Assembly (NCBI RefSeq): GCF_019668465.1
Contig: NZ_AP024828.1
Span: 248,001 to 312,000 of the forward strand
Source: Mycobacterium senriense
GTDB taxonomy: Bacteria > Actinomycetota > Actinomycetes > Mycobacteriales > Mycobacteriaceae
Direction of reading: 5' to 3'
Length of the DNA: 64,000 nt
This document shows positions 54,203 to 62,683 of this stretch, in pieces. The notes under the pieces are model-generated. The model was not told where the DNA came from. It saw only the letters and a list, made by a program, of their open reading frames with translations, and ran no database searches. A program made the position numbers and the translations under genes. Each line of letters begins with the position of its first letter. Within the stretch, counting starts at the first letter, position 1.

Positions 54203-57200
54203 CTAGGCGCTGCGCTGCGCCTCGTCCTCCACCTCAGTGATCAAGCGCTCGCTGCGCAAGAACCGGACCAGATGGTCGACCGTTTCGGTCAGGGCCGGCT
54301 CGCGCAGGCGCACCTTGGTCAGCCCCCGCCGGTGTCGGTATTGCGTGTTGTCGTAGCGCTTGTCCCGCATCGCCGCGATCTTGTCCGCCGACCGGGTGAG
54401 GAAGTCGACCAGTGGGTACATCTGGTCGTTCGGCGTGCAGCGGCGGTTCAGCTGCTCGGTGAACGACGGGATGTCGTGGTACTCAAAGCGATACCCGTAC
54501 CGCTCGGACAGGATCCTGGTGACGTCGGTGAGGTTGTAGTAGTCGTCCGCGGTCATGTTGAAGACGCTTCCCGACTCGTCCGGCAGGCCCATCAGCGTGA
54601 CGATGTGATCCGCGATCAGGTCCGCCGGCAGCAGGCTGATCTGGTTGAGCGCGTTGACGGCGACGCCGTGCTCGATCATGAACGCCGTGAGCCGCACCAG
54701 GATGTCGTCCTGGCTGCCGAAGCCCGCCCGGGTCGGCGAGATCAGCGAGGGCCGGTAGATACGGACGTCGAGTCCCTTGCGCTGCGCGGCCAGTGCCAGC
54801 TGCTCGCCGACCCACTTGGTCTGCGAGTAGCCGAAGTCCAGGCCGGCCATCTTTTCGTTGGCGTCCCACTCCCCGACCACCGGCTGGGTGCTCCAGCCGT
54901 AGATGAAGGTGCTGGAGACGAGGTGGAAAGCCTTGCGGTGGTTGGTCATTGCCAGCCGCAACAGCTCTCGGGTGCCCTCCACGTTGGCGGGACGCAGGGC
55001 GTCGTAGGTGCGGACGTAGTTGACCAGGGCGCCGTTGTGCACGACGGCATCGACGTCCTGCGCCAGCTGTTGAAAGGCCGCCTCGCCGATGCCCAGCGCG
55101 GGCTCGGCGAGATCGCCGCAGATGATGCGGACCCGTGCACGGACGTCGGCTTCCAGCGCCGGTGTCCACAACTGGGCGCGACGCAGCGAGGCGACGATGC
55201 GGTCCAGGCCGTGCGCGGCGTCCGTGGCGCGCACCAGTGCGTGCACCGTGTAGGAGGTGCGCGTCAGCAGGCTGTTCACCAGGAACGGCCCCAGGAATCC
55301 GGTCGCCCCGGTGAGCAGGAGGTCGGTGGGCTCACCCGGCCGCGCGGGTGCCAGTTCCGGCAGCGGCAGTGCCGCGTCGGCGCGCATCTGGGCGGCCTCG
55401 TCGGCCTCGTACTCGGCGGAGATCTGATCCAGCGCCCGGCGCAGTGCGTCGAGCGGCTGACCGGATCCCTCGCCGAATTGGCTTATCAGCCCGAAGAATT
55501 CGGACACCGTCAGCCGCTGCAGCAGGCGAGTGTTGACCTCCTCGGCCAGCTCGCCCGCGCCGTTCTCCTCCAGCAGCGCCTGCAGGTCCGTGCGGAGTTC
55601 GGCCAGCGCCAGCGAGTCGATGCCGAGATCGGCGAACGAGCAGTCCTCGTCGCCGGTGAGGTCGTAGCTCTCGATGAGGTTGCGGAAGCGCTCCAGCGGA
55701 CCGCCTGCCAGCCCATCGTGAGCCCGGTTGGCCGACTGGTTGATCCAGCTCGTGAAGGCGGGCAGCTTGTCGTCCAGCCACAGTTGGCGGGTAGAGGCGC
55801 GCCGGATCTTCCCCGACGTGGTCTTGGGAATGCTGCGCGGCGGTGCGAAGACGATCGCGTGCGGGTCGATGTGGCAGTGCCGCCGGATCGCACGGGCCAT
55901 GGCCTTGGCGTCCGGAAGGTTGTGCTCGTCGCGCACCTCGGCGACGACGATCAGCGCTTCGGACTCGTCGTGCTCAACCGAGAAGGCGGCGACGCAGCCG
56001 CTACGCACGTGCGCGGCAGAGCGCTCGACGACGGCTTCGATGTCGGAGGGGTAGCAGTTGACGCCGCGGACGATGATCAGGTCCTTGCTGCGGCCGCAGA
56101 CGAACAGCTCGCCCTCGTAGAGGAAGCCCAGATCGCCGGTCCGCAGATAGGTGTGCTCGTCATCGCCTGCGACGCGGGCGCCGAACATCTCCGCGGTGAG
56201 TTCCGGACGATTCCAGTAGCCGGCCCCCTTGGAGGGTCCGGCCAGCCAGACCTCGCCGACCCGCCCCTCGGGCAGCGCCTGCCGCGATTCCGGATCGACG
56301 ATGCGCACCAGGGTTCCCTCGATGGGCTTGCCGCAGCTGACCAACGGGACCTGATTGCTGTTCTCCGGCAGTGCCTTTTCGACGCGAGCGACGTTGCGCT
56401 CCAGCCCACGCTTGTTCACCGCGATGGTCTGGCGCCCGCGAATCGACACAATCAGGGTGGATTCGGCCATGCCGTAGGCGCCGGTGAGTGCCTCGGGCCG
56501 CAGACCGTGCTCGGCGAACCGCTCCCGGAAGCGAGCGAAGGTGTTGGCGCGCAGCGGCTCTGCCCCCACCACGATGCATTCGAGGCTGCTCAGGTCGACG
56601 CCGGCCAATTCGGAGTCGGGCAGCTTGTCCTCGCGCAGGCAGTATTCGAGCGCGAAGTTGGGCCCCGGCGTGTGGGTGGCGCGCACGTCGCTGATGAGCC
56701 GAAGCCACGACGACGGCCGGGCGAGGAAGTCCAGAGGCGACATCGCGTGCGTCGAGCCGCCAAGCAGCACGATGAACATGTAGGCCGAGATCAGCCCCAT
56801 GTCGTGGTGCTGCGGCAGCCACGAGGCCAGCACCACGTCGCCGGTGAAGGCAAAGCCGTTGGCGATGACGTTGGCGTGGGTGACGATCACGCCCTTGGGA
56901 TCGCTGGTCGAGCCCGAGGTGTATTGCAGGAAAAGCACCTCGCCGGGGGTGTCCGCGACGGGAGCGCCGCCGAAGTCCTGCGCGCCGTCGGTCGCGTACC
57001 AGGGCAGCTCCGGCAGGCCGGCATCGGATCCGCGCGTCCAGACCTGCTCGCCGTCACGCTGGCCCAGCAACTGGCGGAAGTCGTATTCGAACTGCTTGGT
57101 CGACAACACGGCCACGGCCTGGCAGTCGCGGGCGATGAAACTGAGCTTGGCGAGCCCGGAATCGAAGGACATCGGCAAGGGAGGGCTGACCGGAACGGCG

Positions 57201-57454
57201 ATGACTCCGATCCGCGCGCACGCATACAGCGCCGCGATCATCTCCAGACCGGGCGGGTAAACCAGCAGCGCACGATCGCCTGACTTGAGGCCGGCCTCCC
57301 GGGACAGGTAAGCGGCCAGCTCGCGGGTGCGTTCGGCGAAGGCCTGGTAGGTGTAGTGCTCGAGTTCGCGGCCGTCGGCGTCGACAAACCGGAAGAGGGT
57401 CTGGTCCGGCCTCTGCGCTTCCCACTTGTGCAGGTAATCGATCAGCGTCTCCAT
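54203..57454 (-). CDS. Fatty acyl-AMP ligase - ACP - thioester reductase megaprotein
   Basis: This 1083-residue protein joins an adenylation domain (about 1-580; FLQYTSGSTSDPKGVIVTH, AYGMAESTL, YLRTGDLGFL, RGVNCYPSDIE), an acyl carrier domain with phosphopantetheine Ser614 (DLGIDSLALAEL), and a C-terminal thioester reductase (about 712-1083; LLLTGATGFLG, YSQTKWVGEQL). The adenylation domain resembles FAAL, so a free fatty acid would be loaded as acyl-AMP to the ACP and released by NADPH as aldehyde or alcohol. No condensation or ketosynthase domain. ATG 57454; upstream residues are not conserved-looking. Confidence 0.93.
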   Translation of the reverse strand: METLIDYLHKWEAQRPDQTLFRFVDADGRELEHYTYQAFAERTRELAAYLSREAGLKSGDRALLVYPPGLEMIAALYACARIGVIAVPVSPPLPMSFDSGLAKLSFIARDCQAVAVLSTKQFEYDFRQLLGQRDGEQVWTRGSDAGLPELPWYATDGAQDFGGAPVADTPGEVLFLQYTSGSTSDPKGVIVTHANVIANGFAFTGDVVLASWLPQHHDMGLISAYMFIVLLGGSTHAMSPLDFLARPSSWLRLISDVRATHTPGPNFALEYCLREDKLPDSELAGVDLSSLECIVVGAEPLRANTFARFRERFAEHGLRPEALTGAYGMAESTLIVSIRGRQTIAVNKRGLERNVARVEKALPENSNQVPLVSCGKPIEGTLVRIVDPESRQALPEGRVGEVWLAGPSKGAGYWNRPELTAEMFGARVAGDDEHTYLRTGDLGFLYEGELFVCGRSKDLIIVRGVNCYPSDIEAVVERSAAHVRSGCVAAFSVEHDESEALIVVAEVRDEHNLPDAKAMARAIRRHCHIDPHAIVFAPPRSIPKTTSGKIRRASTRQLWLDDKLPAFTSWINQSANRAHDGLAGGPLERFRNLIESYDLTGDEDCSFADLGIDSLALAELRTDLQALLEENGAGELAEEVNTRLLQRLTVSEFFGLISQFGEGSGQPLDALRRALDQISAEYEADEAAQMRADAALPLPELAPARPGEPTDLLLTGATGFLGPFLVNSLLTRTSYTVHALVRATDAAHGLDRIVASLRRAQLWTPALEADVRARVRIICGDLAEPALGIGEAAFQQLAQDVDAVVHNGALVNYVRTYDALRPANVEGTRELLRLAMTNHRKAFHLVSSTFIYGWSTQPVVGEWDANEKMAGLDFGYSQTKWVGEQLALAAQRKGLDVRIYRPSLISPTRAGFGSQDDILVRLTAFMIEHGVAVNALNQISLLPADLIADHIVTLMGLPDESGSVFNMTADDYYNLTDVTRILSERYGYRFEYHDIPSFTEQLNRRCTPNDQMYPLVDFLTRSADKIAAMRDKRYDNTQYRHRRGLTKVRLREPALTETVDHLVRFLRSERLITEVEDEAQRSA

Positions 57455-57918
57455 CGTAGGAGTGATCCCCCTTCCAGGTTGGCTTCGCCCGAGAATGACT
57501 TCCGTCGTAAATATAAATCCAATGTAGCGCCGCGCACCCGGCACGAGCAAAGTCTCGAGCAACCTTAATGGCCACCGCACACTACATTCACAGGATAAAC
57601 TTAGAAGCCGAAATTAATTGCACGAATGCTGATCTACGTGCATACGTATGTCAGTATCTCAGTGGTCAACGAGCAGGCATTACAGCCGCTCGTGGACATG
57701 AAATACTGAACTGCGTATCTACGAATTCACGTGTTTCCTATTTGCGGCCCAACGCGTAGACGGCCCAAAATAAGACTTTTATTTTCATCACACCTATTGA
57801 CGCAATTGCAAAGCGGAAAACACCAATTTCCGACGGGGTTCTACGCGCCCGGCAGGCCGGGGGCCGCCGAACCGGCGGCGTGCCGGCCGATCCGCGCGAC
57901 GGCGCCGTCGGTAGCCGG
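57455..57918. other. AT-rich intergenic region upstream of the FAAL-ACP-reductase gene
   Basis: 464 nt with no credible gene. From about 57500 to 57800 the base composition is clearly AT-richer than the rest of the window. Contains a perfect palindrome CATACGTATG at 57641-57650. Likely a long regulatory region or a trace of transferred DNA. Confidence 0.6.
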
Positions 57919-58911
57919 CTACGCGGGCTGGGCGATGCGGATACGCGGGCCCGCGCGGGCCACCAGTTTCACGATGCCGAGGAAACGCTCGCCGTCGATT
58001 ATGGGCGACAGCGGCTCGTCCTCGGCTTCGATGATCATCTCGTGGCCGATGACGTCGCGTAGCCCTTCGCCGCGCAGCATGCCGTTGGTCAGGGCCGTCG
58101 GGAGCTGCGCCACGATCTTGGACGGTCGCAGGTTTCCGGCCTGAAAATGCAGCGCACCGGGCTCGGAAGCCTTGGGGAACAACCGAAACGGGCCACCGAT
58201 GCGCAAGTCGATAGCGCCGGCGTGCAGCAGGCTGTGCGTGCGCGAGGGGACCTCGTCGCCGTCGATCACCACGCGCGCTCGGGTCGGGGTGAACAGGATG
58301 GAGGCGAAATTCGGCGTCTTCACCCGGCCGGGGGCGACTTTGGAGGTGATGTAGTCGCCGAAGCTACGGCCGATCACCCGGGCGACGGCCAGCCGACCGT
58401 GATCCGGTGAGTCGTAATACCGGTCGTAGAACCGGTTTCCGACGCCGCCGGCCGCCAGCCCGAAGCAGAGCCGGTGAAACGCCGCGCCGTCGGCGGTTTC
58501 GCCGTCGAGCACCAACGTGTCCAGGCTCACGTCGGGCGGTGGTCGGTCGGCCTCGGCGGCGGCCGTCAGCGCACGGATGATCCCTTCGGGTCGCCCGCGC
58601 ACCCGGGCCTTGCGTGCCACGGCATTGACGCTGCCGCCATTGGTCGGGACGAACGCGGGCCAGCGTTGCGGATCGCTGACGCAGCGCTCGATCTCGTTGA
58701 TCAACCAGTGCAGTGCGCCGTCGCCGCCGTCGCCCACCAGATGGGTGACACGGGGGGCGAGCTGCCGGATGGCGTCGCGAAGCTCCTCGATCGAGTTGGT
58801 CTGGTGCACCTCGCCGCGGGAGCCGACGATGCGACGCAGTCCGGCGATGCGGTCGGCGGAAGCGGCGCGATTCTTCCGCGCTTTCGGATTGACGATGATG
58901 CCTAGGTACAT
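57919..58911 (-). CDS. Diacylglycerol/lipid kinase family protein
   Basis: This 330-residue DAGK-catalytic-fold kinase has an N-terminal GIIVNPKARKNRA, the ATP-loop VGDGGDGALHWLINE (about residues 59-73), and VPTNGGSVNAVARKARV, which corresponds to the GTGN(D)xAR motif. C-terminal beta-sandwich with DGDEVPSRTHSLL. It phosphorylates a diacylglycerol-like or sphingoid lipid. Upstream of the FAAL-ACP-reductase gene on the same strand but separated by 464 nt. Confidence 0.88.
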   Translation of the reverse strand: MYLGIIVNPKARKNRAASADRIAGLRRIVGSRGEVHQTNSIEELRDAIRQLAPRVTHLVGDGGDGALHWLINEIERCVSDPQRWPAFVPTNGGSVNAVARKARVRGRPEGIIRALTAAAEADRPPPDVSLDTLVLDGETADGAAFHRLCFGLAAGGVGNRFYDRYYDSPDHGRLAVARVIGRSFGDYITSKVAPGRVKTPNFASILFTPTRARVVIDGDEVPSRTHSLLHAGAIDLRIGGPFRLFPKASEPGALHFQAGNLRPSKIVAQLPTALTNGMLRGEGLRDVIGHEMIIEAEDEPLSPIIDGERFLGIVKLVARAGPRIRIAQPA

Positions 58912-59096
58912 CCGGCGATCCCCGGCGCGTACCCGACAAGATTCCGCCCGTCGGGCAACCGGTCAGGTGGGATTTCGCTGGTCATCCCAGGCACGATACC
59001 CGGGCGTACCGGAGGACCAGTAACGCTGCCGCACTCAGCCGAACGGCGCCGCGGCCCGAGAACCCCCGTCGCAATTGCGAAGTTAGGGTGTTTGCC

Positions 59097-59990
59097 ATGC
59101 CCGATTGGACCGCAGCGGAGCTGCCCTCGTTCGCCGGACGCACCGTCATCATCACCGGGGCCAACGCCGGGCTGGGCGAGATCACCGCCCGCGAGTTGGT
59201 TCGAGTCGGCGGCCACGTCATCCTGGCCGTCCGCAACACCGACAAGGGCCGGGCCGCCGCCGCACGCATGACCGGGTCGGCAACCGGGAAGACGGCCGGG
59301 ACAGCCGAGGTGCGCCAGCTCGACCTGCAAGACCTGTCCTCGGTGCGGCGCTTTGCCGAGGACATCGAATCCGTCGACGTCTTGATCAACAACGCCGGCA
59401 TCATGGCCACCAAGCACGCGGTCACCGTCGACGGCTTCGAGGGCCAGATCGGCACCAACCACCTCGGCCACTTCGCCTTGACCAACCTGCTGTTGCCCAA
59501 GCTGACCGACCGCGTGGTGACGGTGTCCTCGCTGATGCACCACTTCGGCTACATCAGCCTCAAAGACCTCAACTTTCAGTCCCGGCCGTATTCGGCGTGG
59601 CTGGCCTACAGCCAGTCGAAGCTGGCCAACCTGCTGTTCACCAAGGAGCTGCAGCGGCGCTTGGACGCCGTCCCCACCTCGCTGCGCGCGCTGGCCGCAC
59701 ACCCCGGCTGGTCGCACACCAACCTGCAGGGAAACTCCGGCCGCAAGCTGGGCGACGCGGCGGTCCTGGCGGTCGACCGGATCGTGTCCACCGACGCCGA
59801 CTTCGGCGCCCGTCAGACGTTGTACGCGGTCTCGCAGGATTTGCCGGGCGACACCTTCGTCGGCCCGCGATTCGGACTGTACGGTCGCACCCAGCCGACG
59901 TGGCGCAACTGGCCGGCAAAGCGCGCCCGCACCGCCACCGCCCTCTGGGAACTGTCCGAGCGGCTAACCGGGACCAAATTCCCGCTCTGA
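59097..59990 (+). CDS. SDR-family oxidoreductase, retinol-dehydrogenase-like
   Basis: This 297-residue SDR has VIITGANAGLGEITARELVR, LDLQDLSSVRRFA, NNAGIMAT, catalytic Ser in VVTVSSLMHHFG and Tyr-x3-Lys in AYSQSKLANLLFTKEL. It resembles mycobacterial Rv0068/Rv0439c-type dehydrogenases, which often use lipid or retinol-like substrates. ATG 59097 begins PDWTAAELPSFAGRT. Divergent from the lipid kinase. Confidence 0.9.
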   Translation: MPDWTAAELPSFAGRTVIITGANAGLGEITARELVRVGGHVILAVRNTDKGRAAAARMTGSATGKTAGTAEVRQLDLQDLSSVRRFAEDIESVDVLINNAGIMATKHAVTVDGFEGQIGTNHLGHFALTNLLLPKLTDRVVTVSSLMHHFGYISLKDLNFQSRPYSAWLAYSQSKLANLLFTKELQRRLDAVPTSLRALAAHPGWSHTNLQGNSGRKLGDAAVLAVDRIVSTDADFGARQTLYAVSQDLPGDTFVGPRFGLYGRTQPTWRNWPAKRARTATALWELSERLTGTKFPL

Positions 59991-60088
59991 GGCGTCCCGG
60001 CCCGGGCAATCCTGTCGCGCGCCCGCCGCGCGGGACGCGGCTAGATTGGATGGGTAGCGCAAACCGCACCCAGCGAGGAGGTAATGCC

Positions 60089-61006
60089 ATGTCGGACGCG
60101 AATCTGGCGGCCGTTCTCGCCCTCTGCGCCGCGCTGGCGTCCGCGATCGGCAACGTGGTGCGGCAACGTTCCGCACAGGAGGTCACCGACAAACGGGTGG
60201 GCCACCTGACGTTGTTCGGCATGCTGCTGCGCGACAAGCGTTGGTGGCTGGGCGGTTTGGGCGACATCGGCAGCTATGTGCTGCTGGCCGCCGCGCTGGA
60301 CAAAGGCTCGGTTTTGCTGGTGATGTCGTTGCAGGTGACGGCGCTTCTGTTCGCGCTGCCGATCTACTCGCGGATGACCGGTAACCGCATCACCCGGCGG
60401 GAGTGGAGCTGGGCGCTGGTGCTGGCGGTGGCGCTGGCCGTACTCATCGCGGTCGGCGACCCGACCGGCGGCCAGCAGCGGGCGCCGCTGCACACGTGGA
60501 TCGTGGTGGCCGTGGTGATCGGCCCCCTGTTGCTACTGGGTTTGCTGGGCGCGCGCATCTGGTCGGATCGCCCGGTCGCTGCGCTGCTGCTGGCGGCGGT
60601 GGCGGGCACCTTGTTGGCGGTGTTCGCGGTCCTGATGAAGGGTGTCGTCGACATCCTGGAACACCAGCCCGGCCACGTGTGGCAAACCTTCGAGCTGTAC
60701 GCGCTGGTGTTTTGCGGGGTCGCCGGAATGATCTATCACCAATCGGCCTATCGAGCCGGCGCGCTCACCGCCTCGCTGCCGACGATCATCGTGGCGAAGC
60801 CCGTGGTCGGTGGGATCCTCGGCATCATCGTGCTCGCCGAGACGTTGGAAGCCGGCGGCTGGGAGTGGGTTGTCCTCGCGGTGACGCTCGTCGTGGTGAT
60901 CGTTGCGACGGTCGGCTTGGCTCGCGGCGAGGCGGCCTCCATGTCGGCCGGGGCGGGGCGTGACGTGAAGGCCAGCGCCAGGCCGAAGGCCGCCTCCCAA
61001 GCCTGA
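60089..61006 (+). CDS. DMT-superfamily membrane transporter
   Basis: This 305-residue protein has 9-10 membrane helices in the EamA-like pattern: ANLAAVLALCAALASAIGNVV, GSYVLLAAALDKGSVLLVMS, TASLPTIIVAKPVVGGILGI and ETLEAGGWEWVVL. The pattern is like mycobacterial DMT exporters of unknown substrate. The final 30 residues are polar. ATG 60089 follows GAGGAGG. Convergent with the first mceA. Confidence 0.85.
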   Translation: MSDANLAAVLALCAALASAIGNVVRQRSAQEVTDKRVGHLTLFGMLLRDKRWWLGGLGDIGSYVLLAAALDKGSVLLVMSLQVTALLFALPIYSRMTGNRITRREWSWALVLAVALAVLIAVGDPTGGQQRAPLHTWIVVAVVIGPLLLLGLLGARIWSDRPVAALLLAAVAGTLLAVFAVLMKGVVDILEHQPGHVWQTFELYALVFCGVAGMIYHQSAYRAGALTASLPTIIVAKPVVGGILGIIVLAETLEAGGWEWVVLAVTLVVVIVATVGLARGEAASMSAGAGRDVKASARPKAASQA

Positions 61007-61071
61007 GCGGCCGACGCATTCACCTTGCCCGGTAAGCGTTTTCACCACACGGGGTCGGCGGGCGCACGCCG

Positions 61072-62379
61072 CTACGGGTTGATGGTGTTGTCGCCGACCT
61101 GGCGGCCCCAGACGTATTCGATCGCATACGGCGATCCGGTGTCCAGGTGGTTGTAGGGGGCGATGCTGTTGCCGGTGTCCATGATCAGCTCGGGTGCGGG
61201 CCACAGGTCGCGGGTGATCTTCTGCCAGCATCCCGGGGCGCCGCCGGGGCCGCCGCGCGCGTTCACCCGCGGCAGGTTCTCCGGATAGGTGTAGGGGTTG
61301 GGCGCGCCGCCGACCACCCCGGCGATGCCACCCACCAGCGACGCGATGACGGGCACCGCGGACACCGGGTTCGCGATCAGCCCCAGCCCGGAGAGCACCT
61401 CGGTGTCCATGTTCAACGAGTAGCCGTTGAATCCGCCCTCGGCCGCGCCGGTGGCGGGCAGCGCATCGTGTTCGCTGCGCATAAGGCAATAGATTTCCGG
61501 GCTGTAGGTGTCCAGCAGTTGCGCCGTCGGCACCAGGTCGGCGGCGCCGCGCGCCAGGTACGGGCCGCCCTTGTTGAACAACTCCGCGCCGGTGTTGCCG
61601 AACCCGGCCGCCGACAACAACGCCTGATCCAGATCCTTCTGCTGGGCATTGATGGTGCGCGAGGTGATCACCGCATTGTTCAAAAAGTCGAACAGATCCG
61701 GCGACGCGTTCGCATACGTATCGCCCAGCGCGGCCAACCGCTGAATGTCCTTGCGCGCCTGCGGCATCTGCGGATTCACGTCATCAAGCAACGCATTCGC
61801 ATTGGTCACCGACTGACCGAACTTCTCCCCCAACCCCGTCAACGACTGCGCCGCCGCGCTCAACGTCAAATTCAGCTTGACCGGATCCACCTTCTCCGCG
61901 ATCGACGTGATCGTCTGAAACAGCGTGTTGATCTCGGTGGTCACCGATCGCGCATCGATCACCGTGTGCGTCGAGATCTTCTGCGGCGACGGGTTAGCCG
62001 GCGTCGTCAACGACACATACTTACCACCGAACACCGTCGTCGCCTTGATATCGGCATTCACATTCGACGGAATCAACGCCAGATACCGCGGATACACCTC
62101 CAACGTGAACTTCGCCGCCGGCTTCCCATCACGCACCGTCTCCGAAATCGACCCCACCCGGCCGATCTCCACCCCGTTATAAGTCACCTTCGAACCCGGA
62201 TCCATCACCAACCCGGCCCGCGCCGCCAGCATGGTCAACTGCGTCTTGGGGGTGAAGGCACCCCGGAACTGGATGTAGACCAGGGTGAAGATCACCGCGA
62301 GCACCGCGGCCACGATGAAGGTGATCACCTTGTAAGGCGGCTCGCGCGAGTCGTTGATCTGAACGGGTGAACCCTCCAT
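61072..62379 (-). CDS. MceA-type protein, downstream copy
   Basis: This 435-residue Mce family protein has a membrane anchor (about 17-37), an MCE/MlaD domain (about 41-115: AGLVMDPGSKVTYNGVEIGRV) and a helical Mce-C region. The C-terminus ends GRQVGDNTINP. MceA proteins form part of a lipid importer with YrbE permeases and MceB-F. The upstream gene is a near copy; no mceB-F follow on this strand, as the next gene is convergent. ATG 62379. Confidence 0.9.
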   Translation of the reverse strand: MEGSPVQINDSREPPYKVITFIVAAVLAVIFTLVYIQFRGAFTPKTQLTMLAARAGLVMDPGSKVTYNGVEIGRVGSISETVRDGKPAAKFTLEVYPRYLALIPSNVNADIKATTVFGGKYVSLTTPANPSPQKISTHTVIDARSVTTEINTLFQTITSIAEKVDPVKLNLTLSAAAQSLTGLGEKFGQSVTNANALLDDVNPQMPQARKDIQRLAALGDTYANASPDLFDFLNNAVITSRTINAQQKDLDQALLSAAGFGNTGAELFNKGGPYLARGAADLVPTAQLLDTYSPEIYCLMRSEHDALPATGAAEGGFNGYSLNMDTEVLSGLGLIANPVSAVPVIASLVGGIAGVVGGAPNPYTYPENLPRVNARGGPGGAPGCWQKITRDLWPAPELIMDTGNSIAPYNHLDTGSPYAIEYVWGRQVGDNTINP

Positions 62380-62683
62380 GGCGCTACGGCTTGCGCCCGA
62401 AGATCATCAGAGGCAGCCACCTATACGGGTGGTTGTCCAGATAACCCACGGTTGCCAACCCTGTCCTCATCTCGGTGCCGCCGCCACCCAGCGCCTGCCT
62501 GTACACACATGCAATGAGATCAATGAAATGTACCGCGACGCCGTGGCACAAACAAAGCAACAGTCAATTCGGCGAGCGCACAACATCATCTTTCGAATAA
62601 CGGTTCCCGCTGGTGACGGTTGACCGCTGATGTCAGCAAGCGAATGACGTTGCCTGGCAGAGCTTTCGCGCGTCAAGCGGGAG
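62380..62683. other. 304-nt spacer between the mceA copies
   Basis: No credible gene. I see no promoter, terminator or mobile-element end in it. It is less GC-rich than the flanking genes. A long gap inside an mce operon is unusual and may mean the downstream copy has its own promoter. Confidence 0.5.

Noticed and set aside
54140..57283. 1047-codon plus-strand open frame
   Set aside because: Antisense to the FAAL-ACP-reductase gene with composition-biased Arg/Gln/Val/Ala text and no motif.
61147..62370. Plus-strand frames antisense to both mceA genes (also 62759-63988)
   Set aside because: They mirror the duplicated mceA codons and are Arg/Gln/His-rich; their similarity to each other only reflects the duplication.
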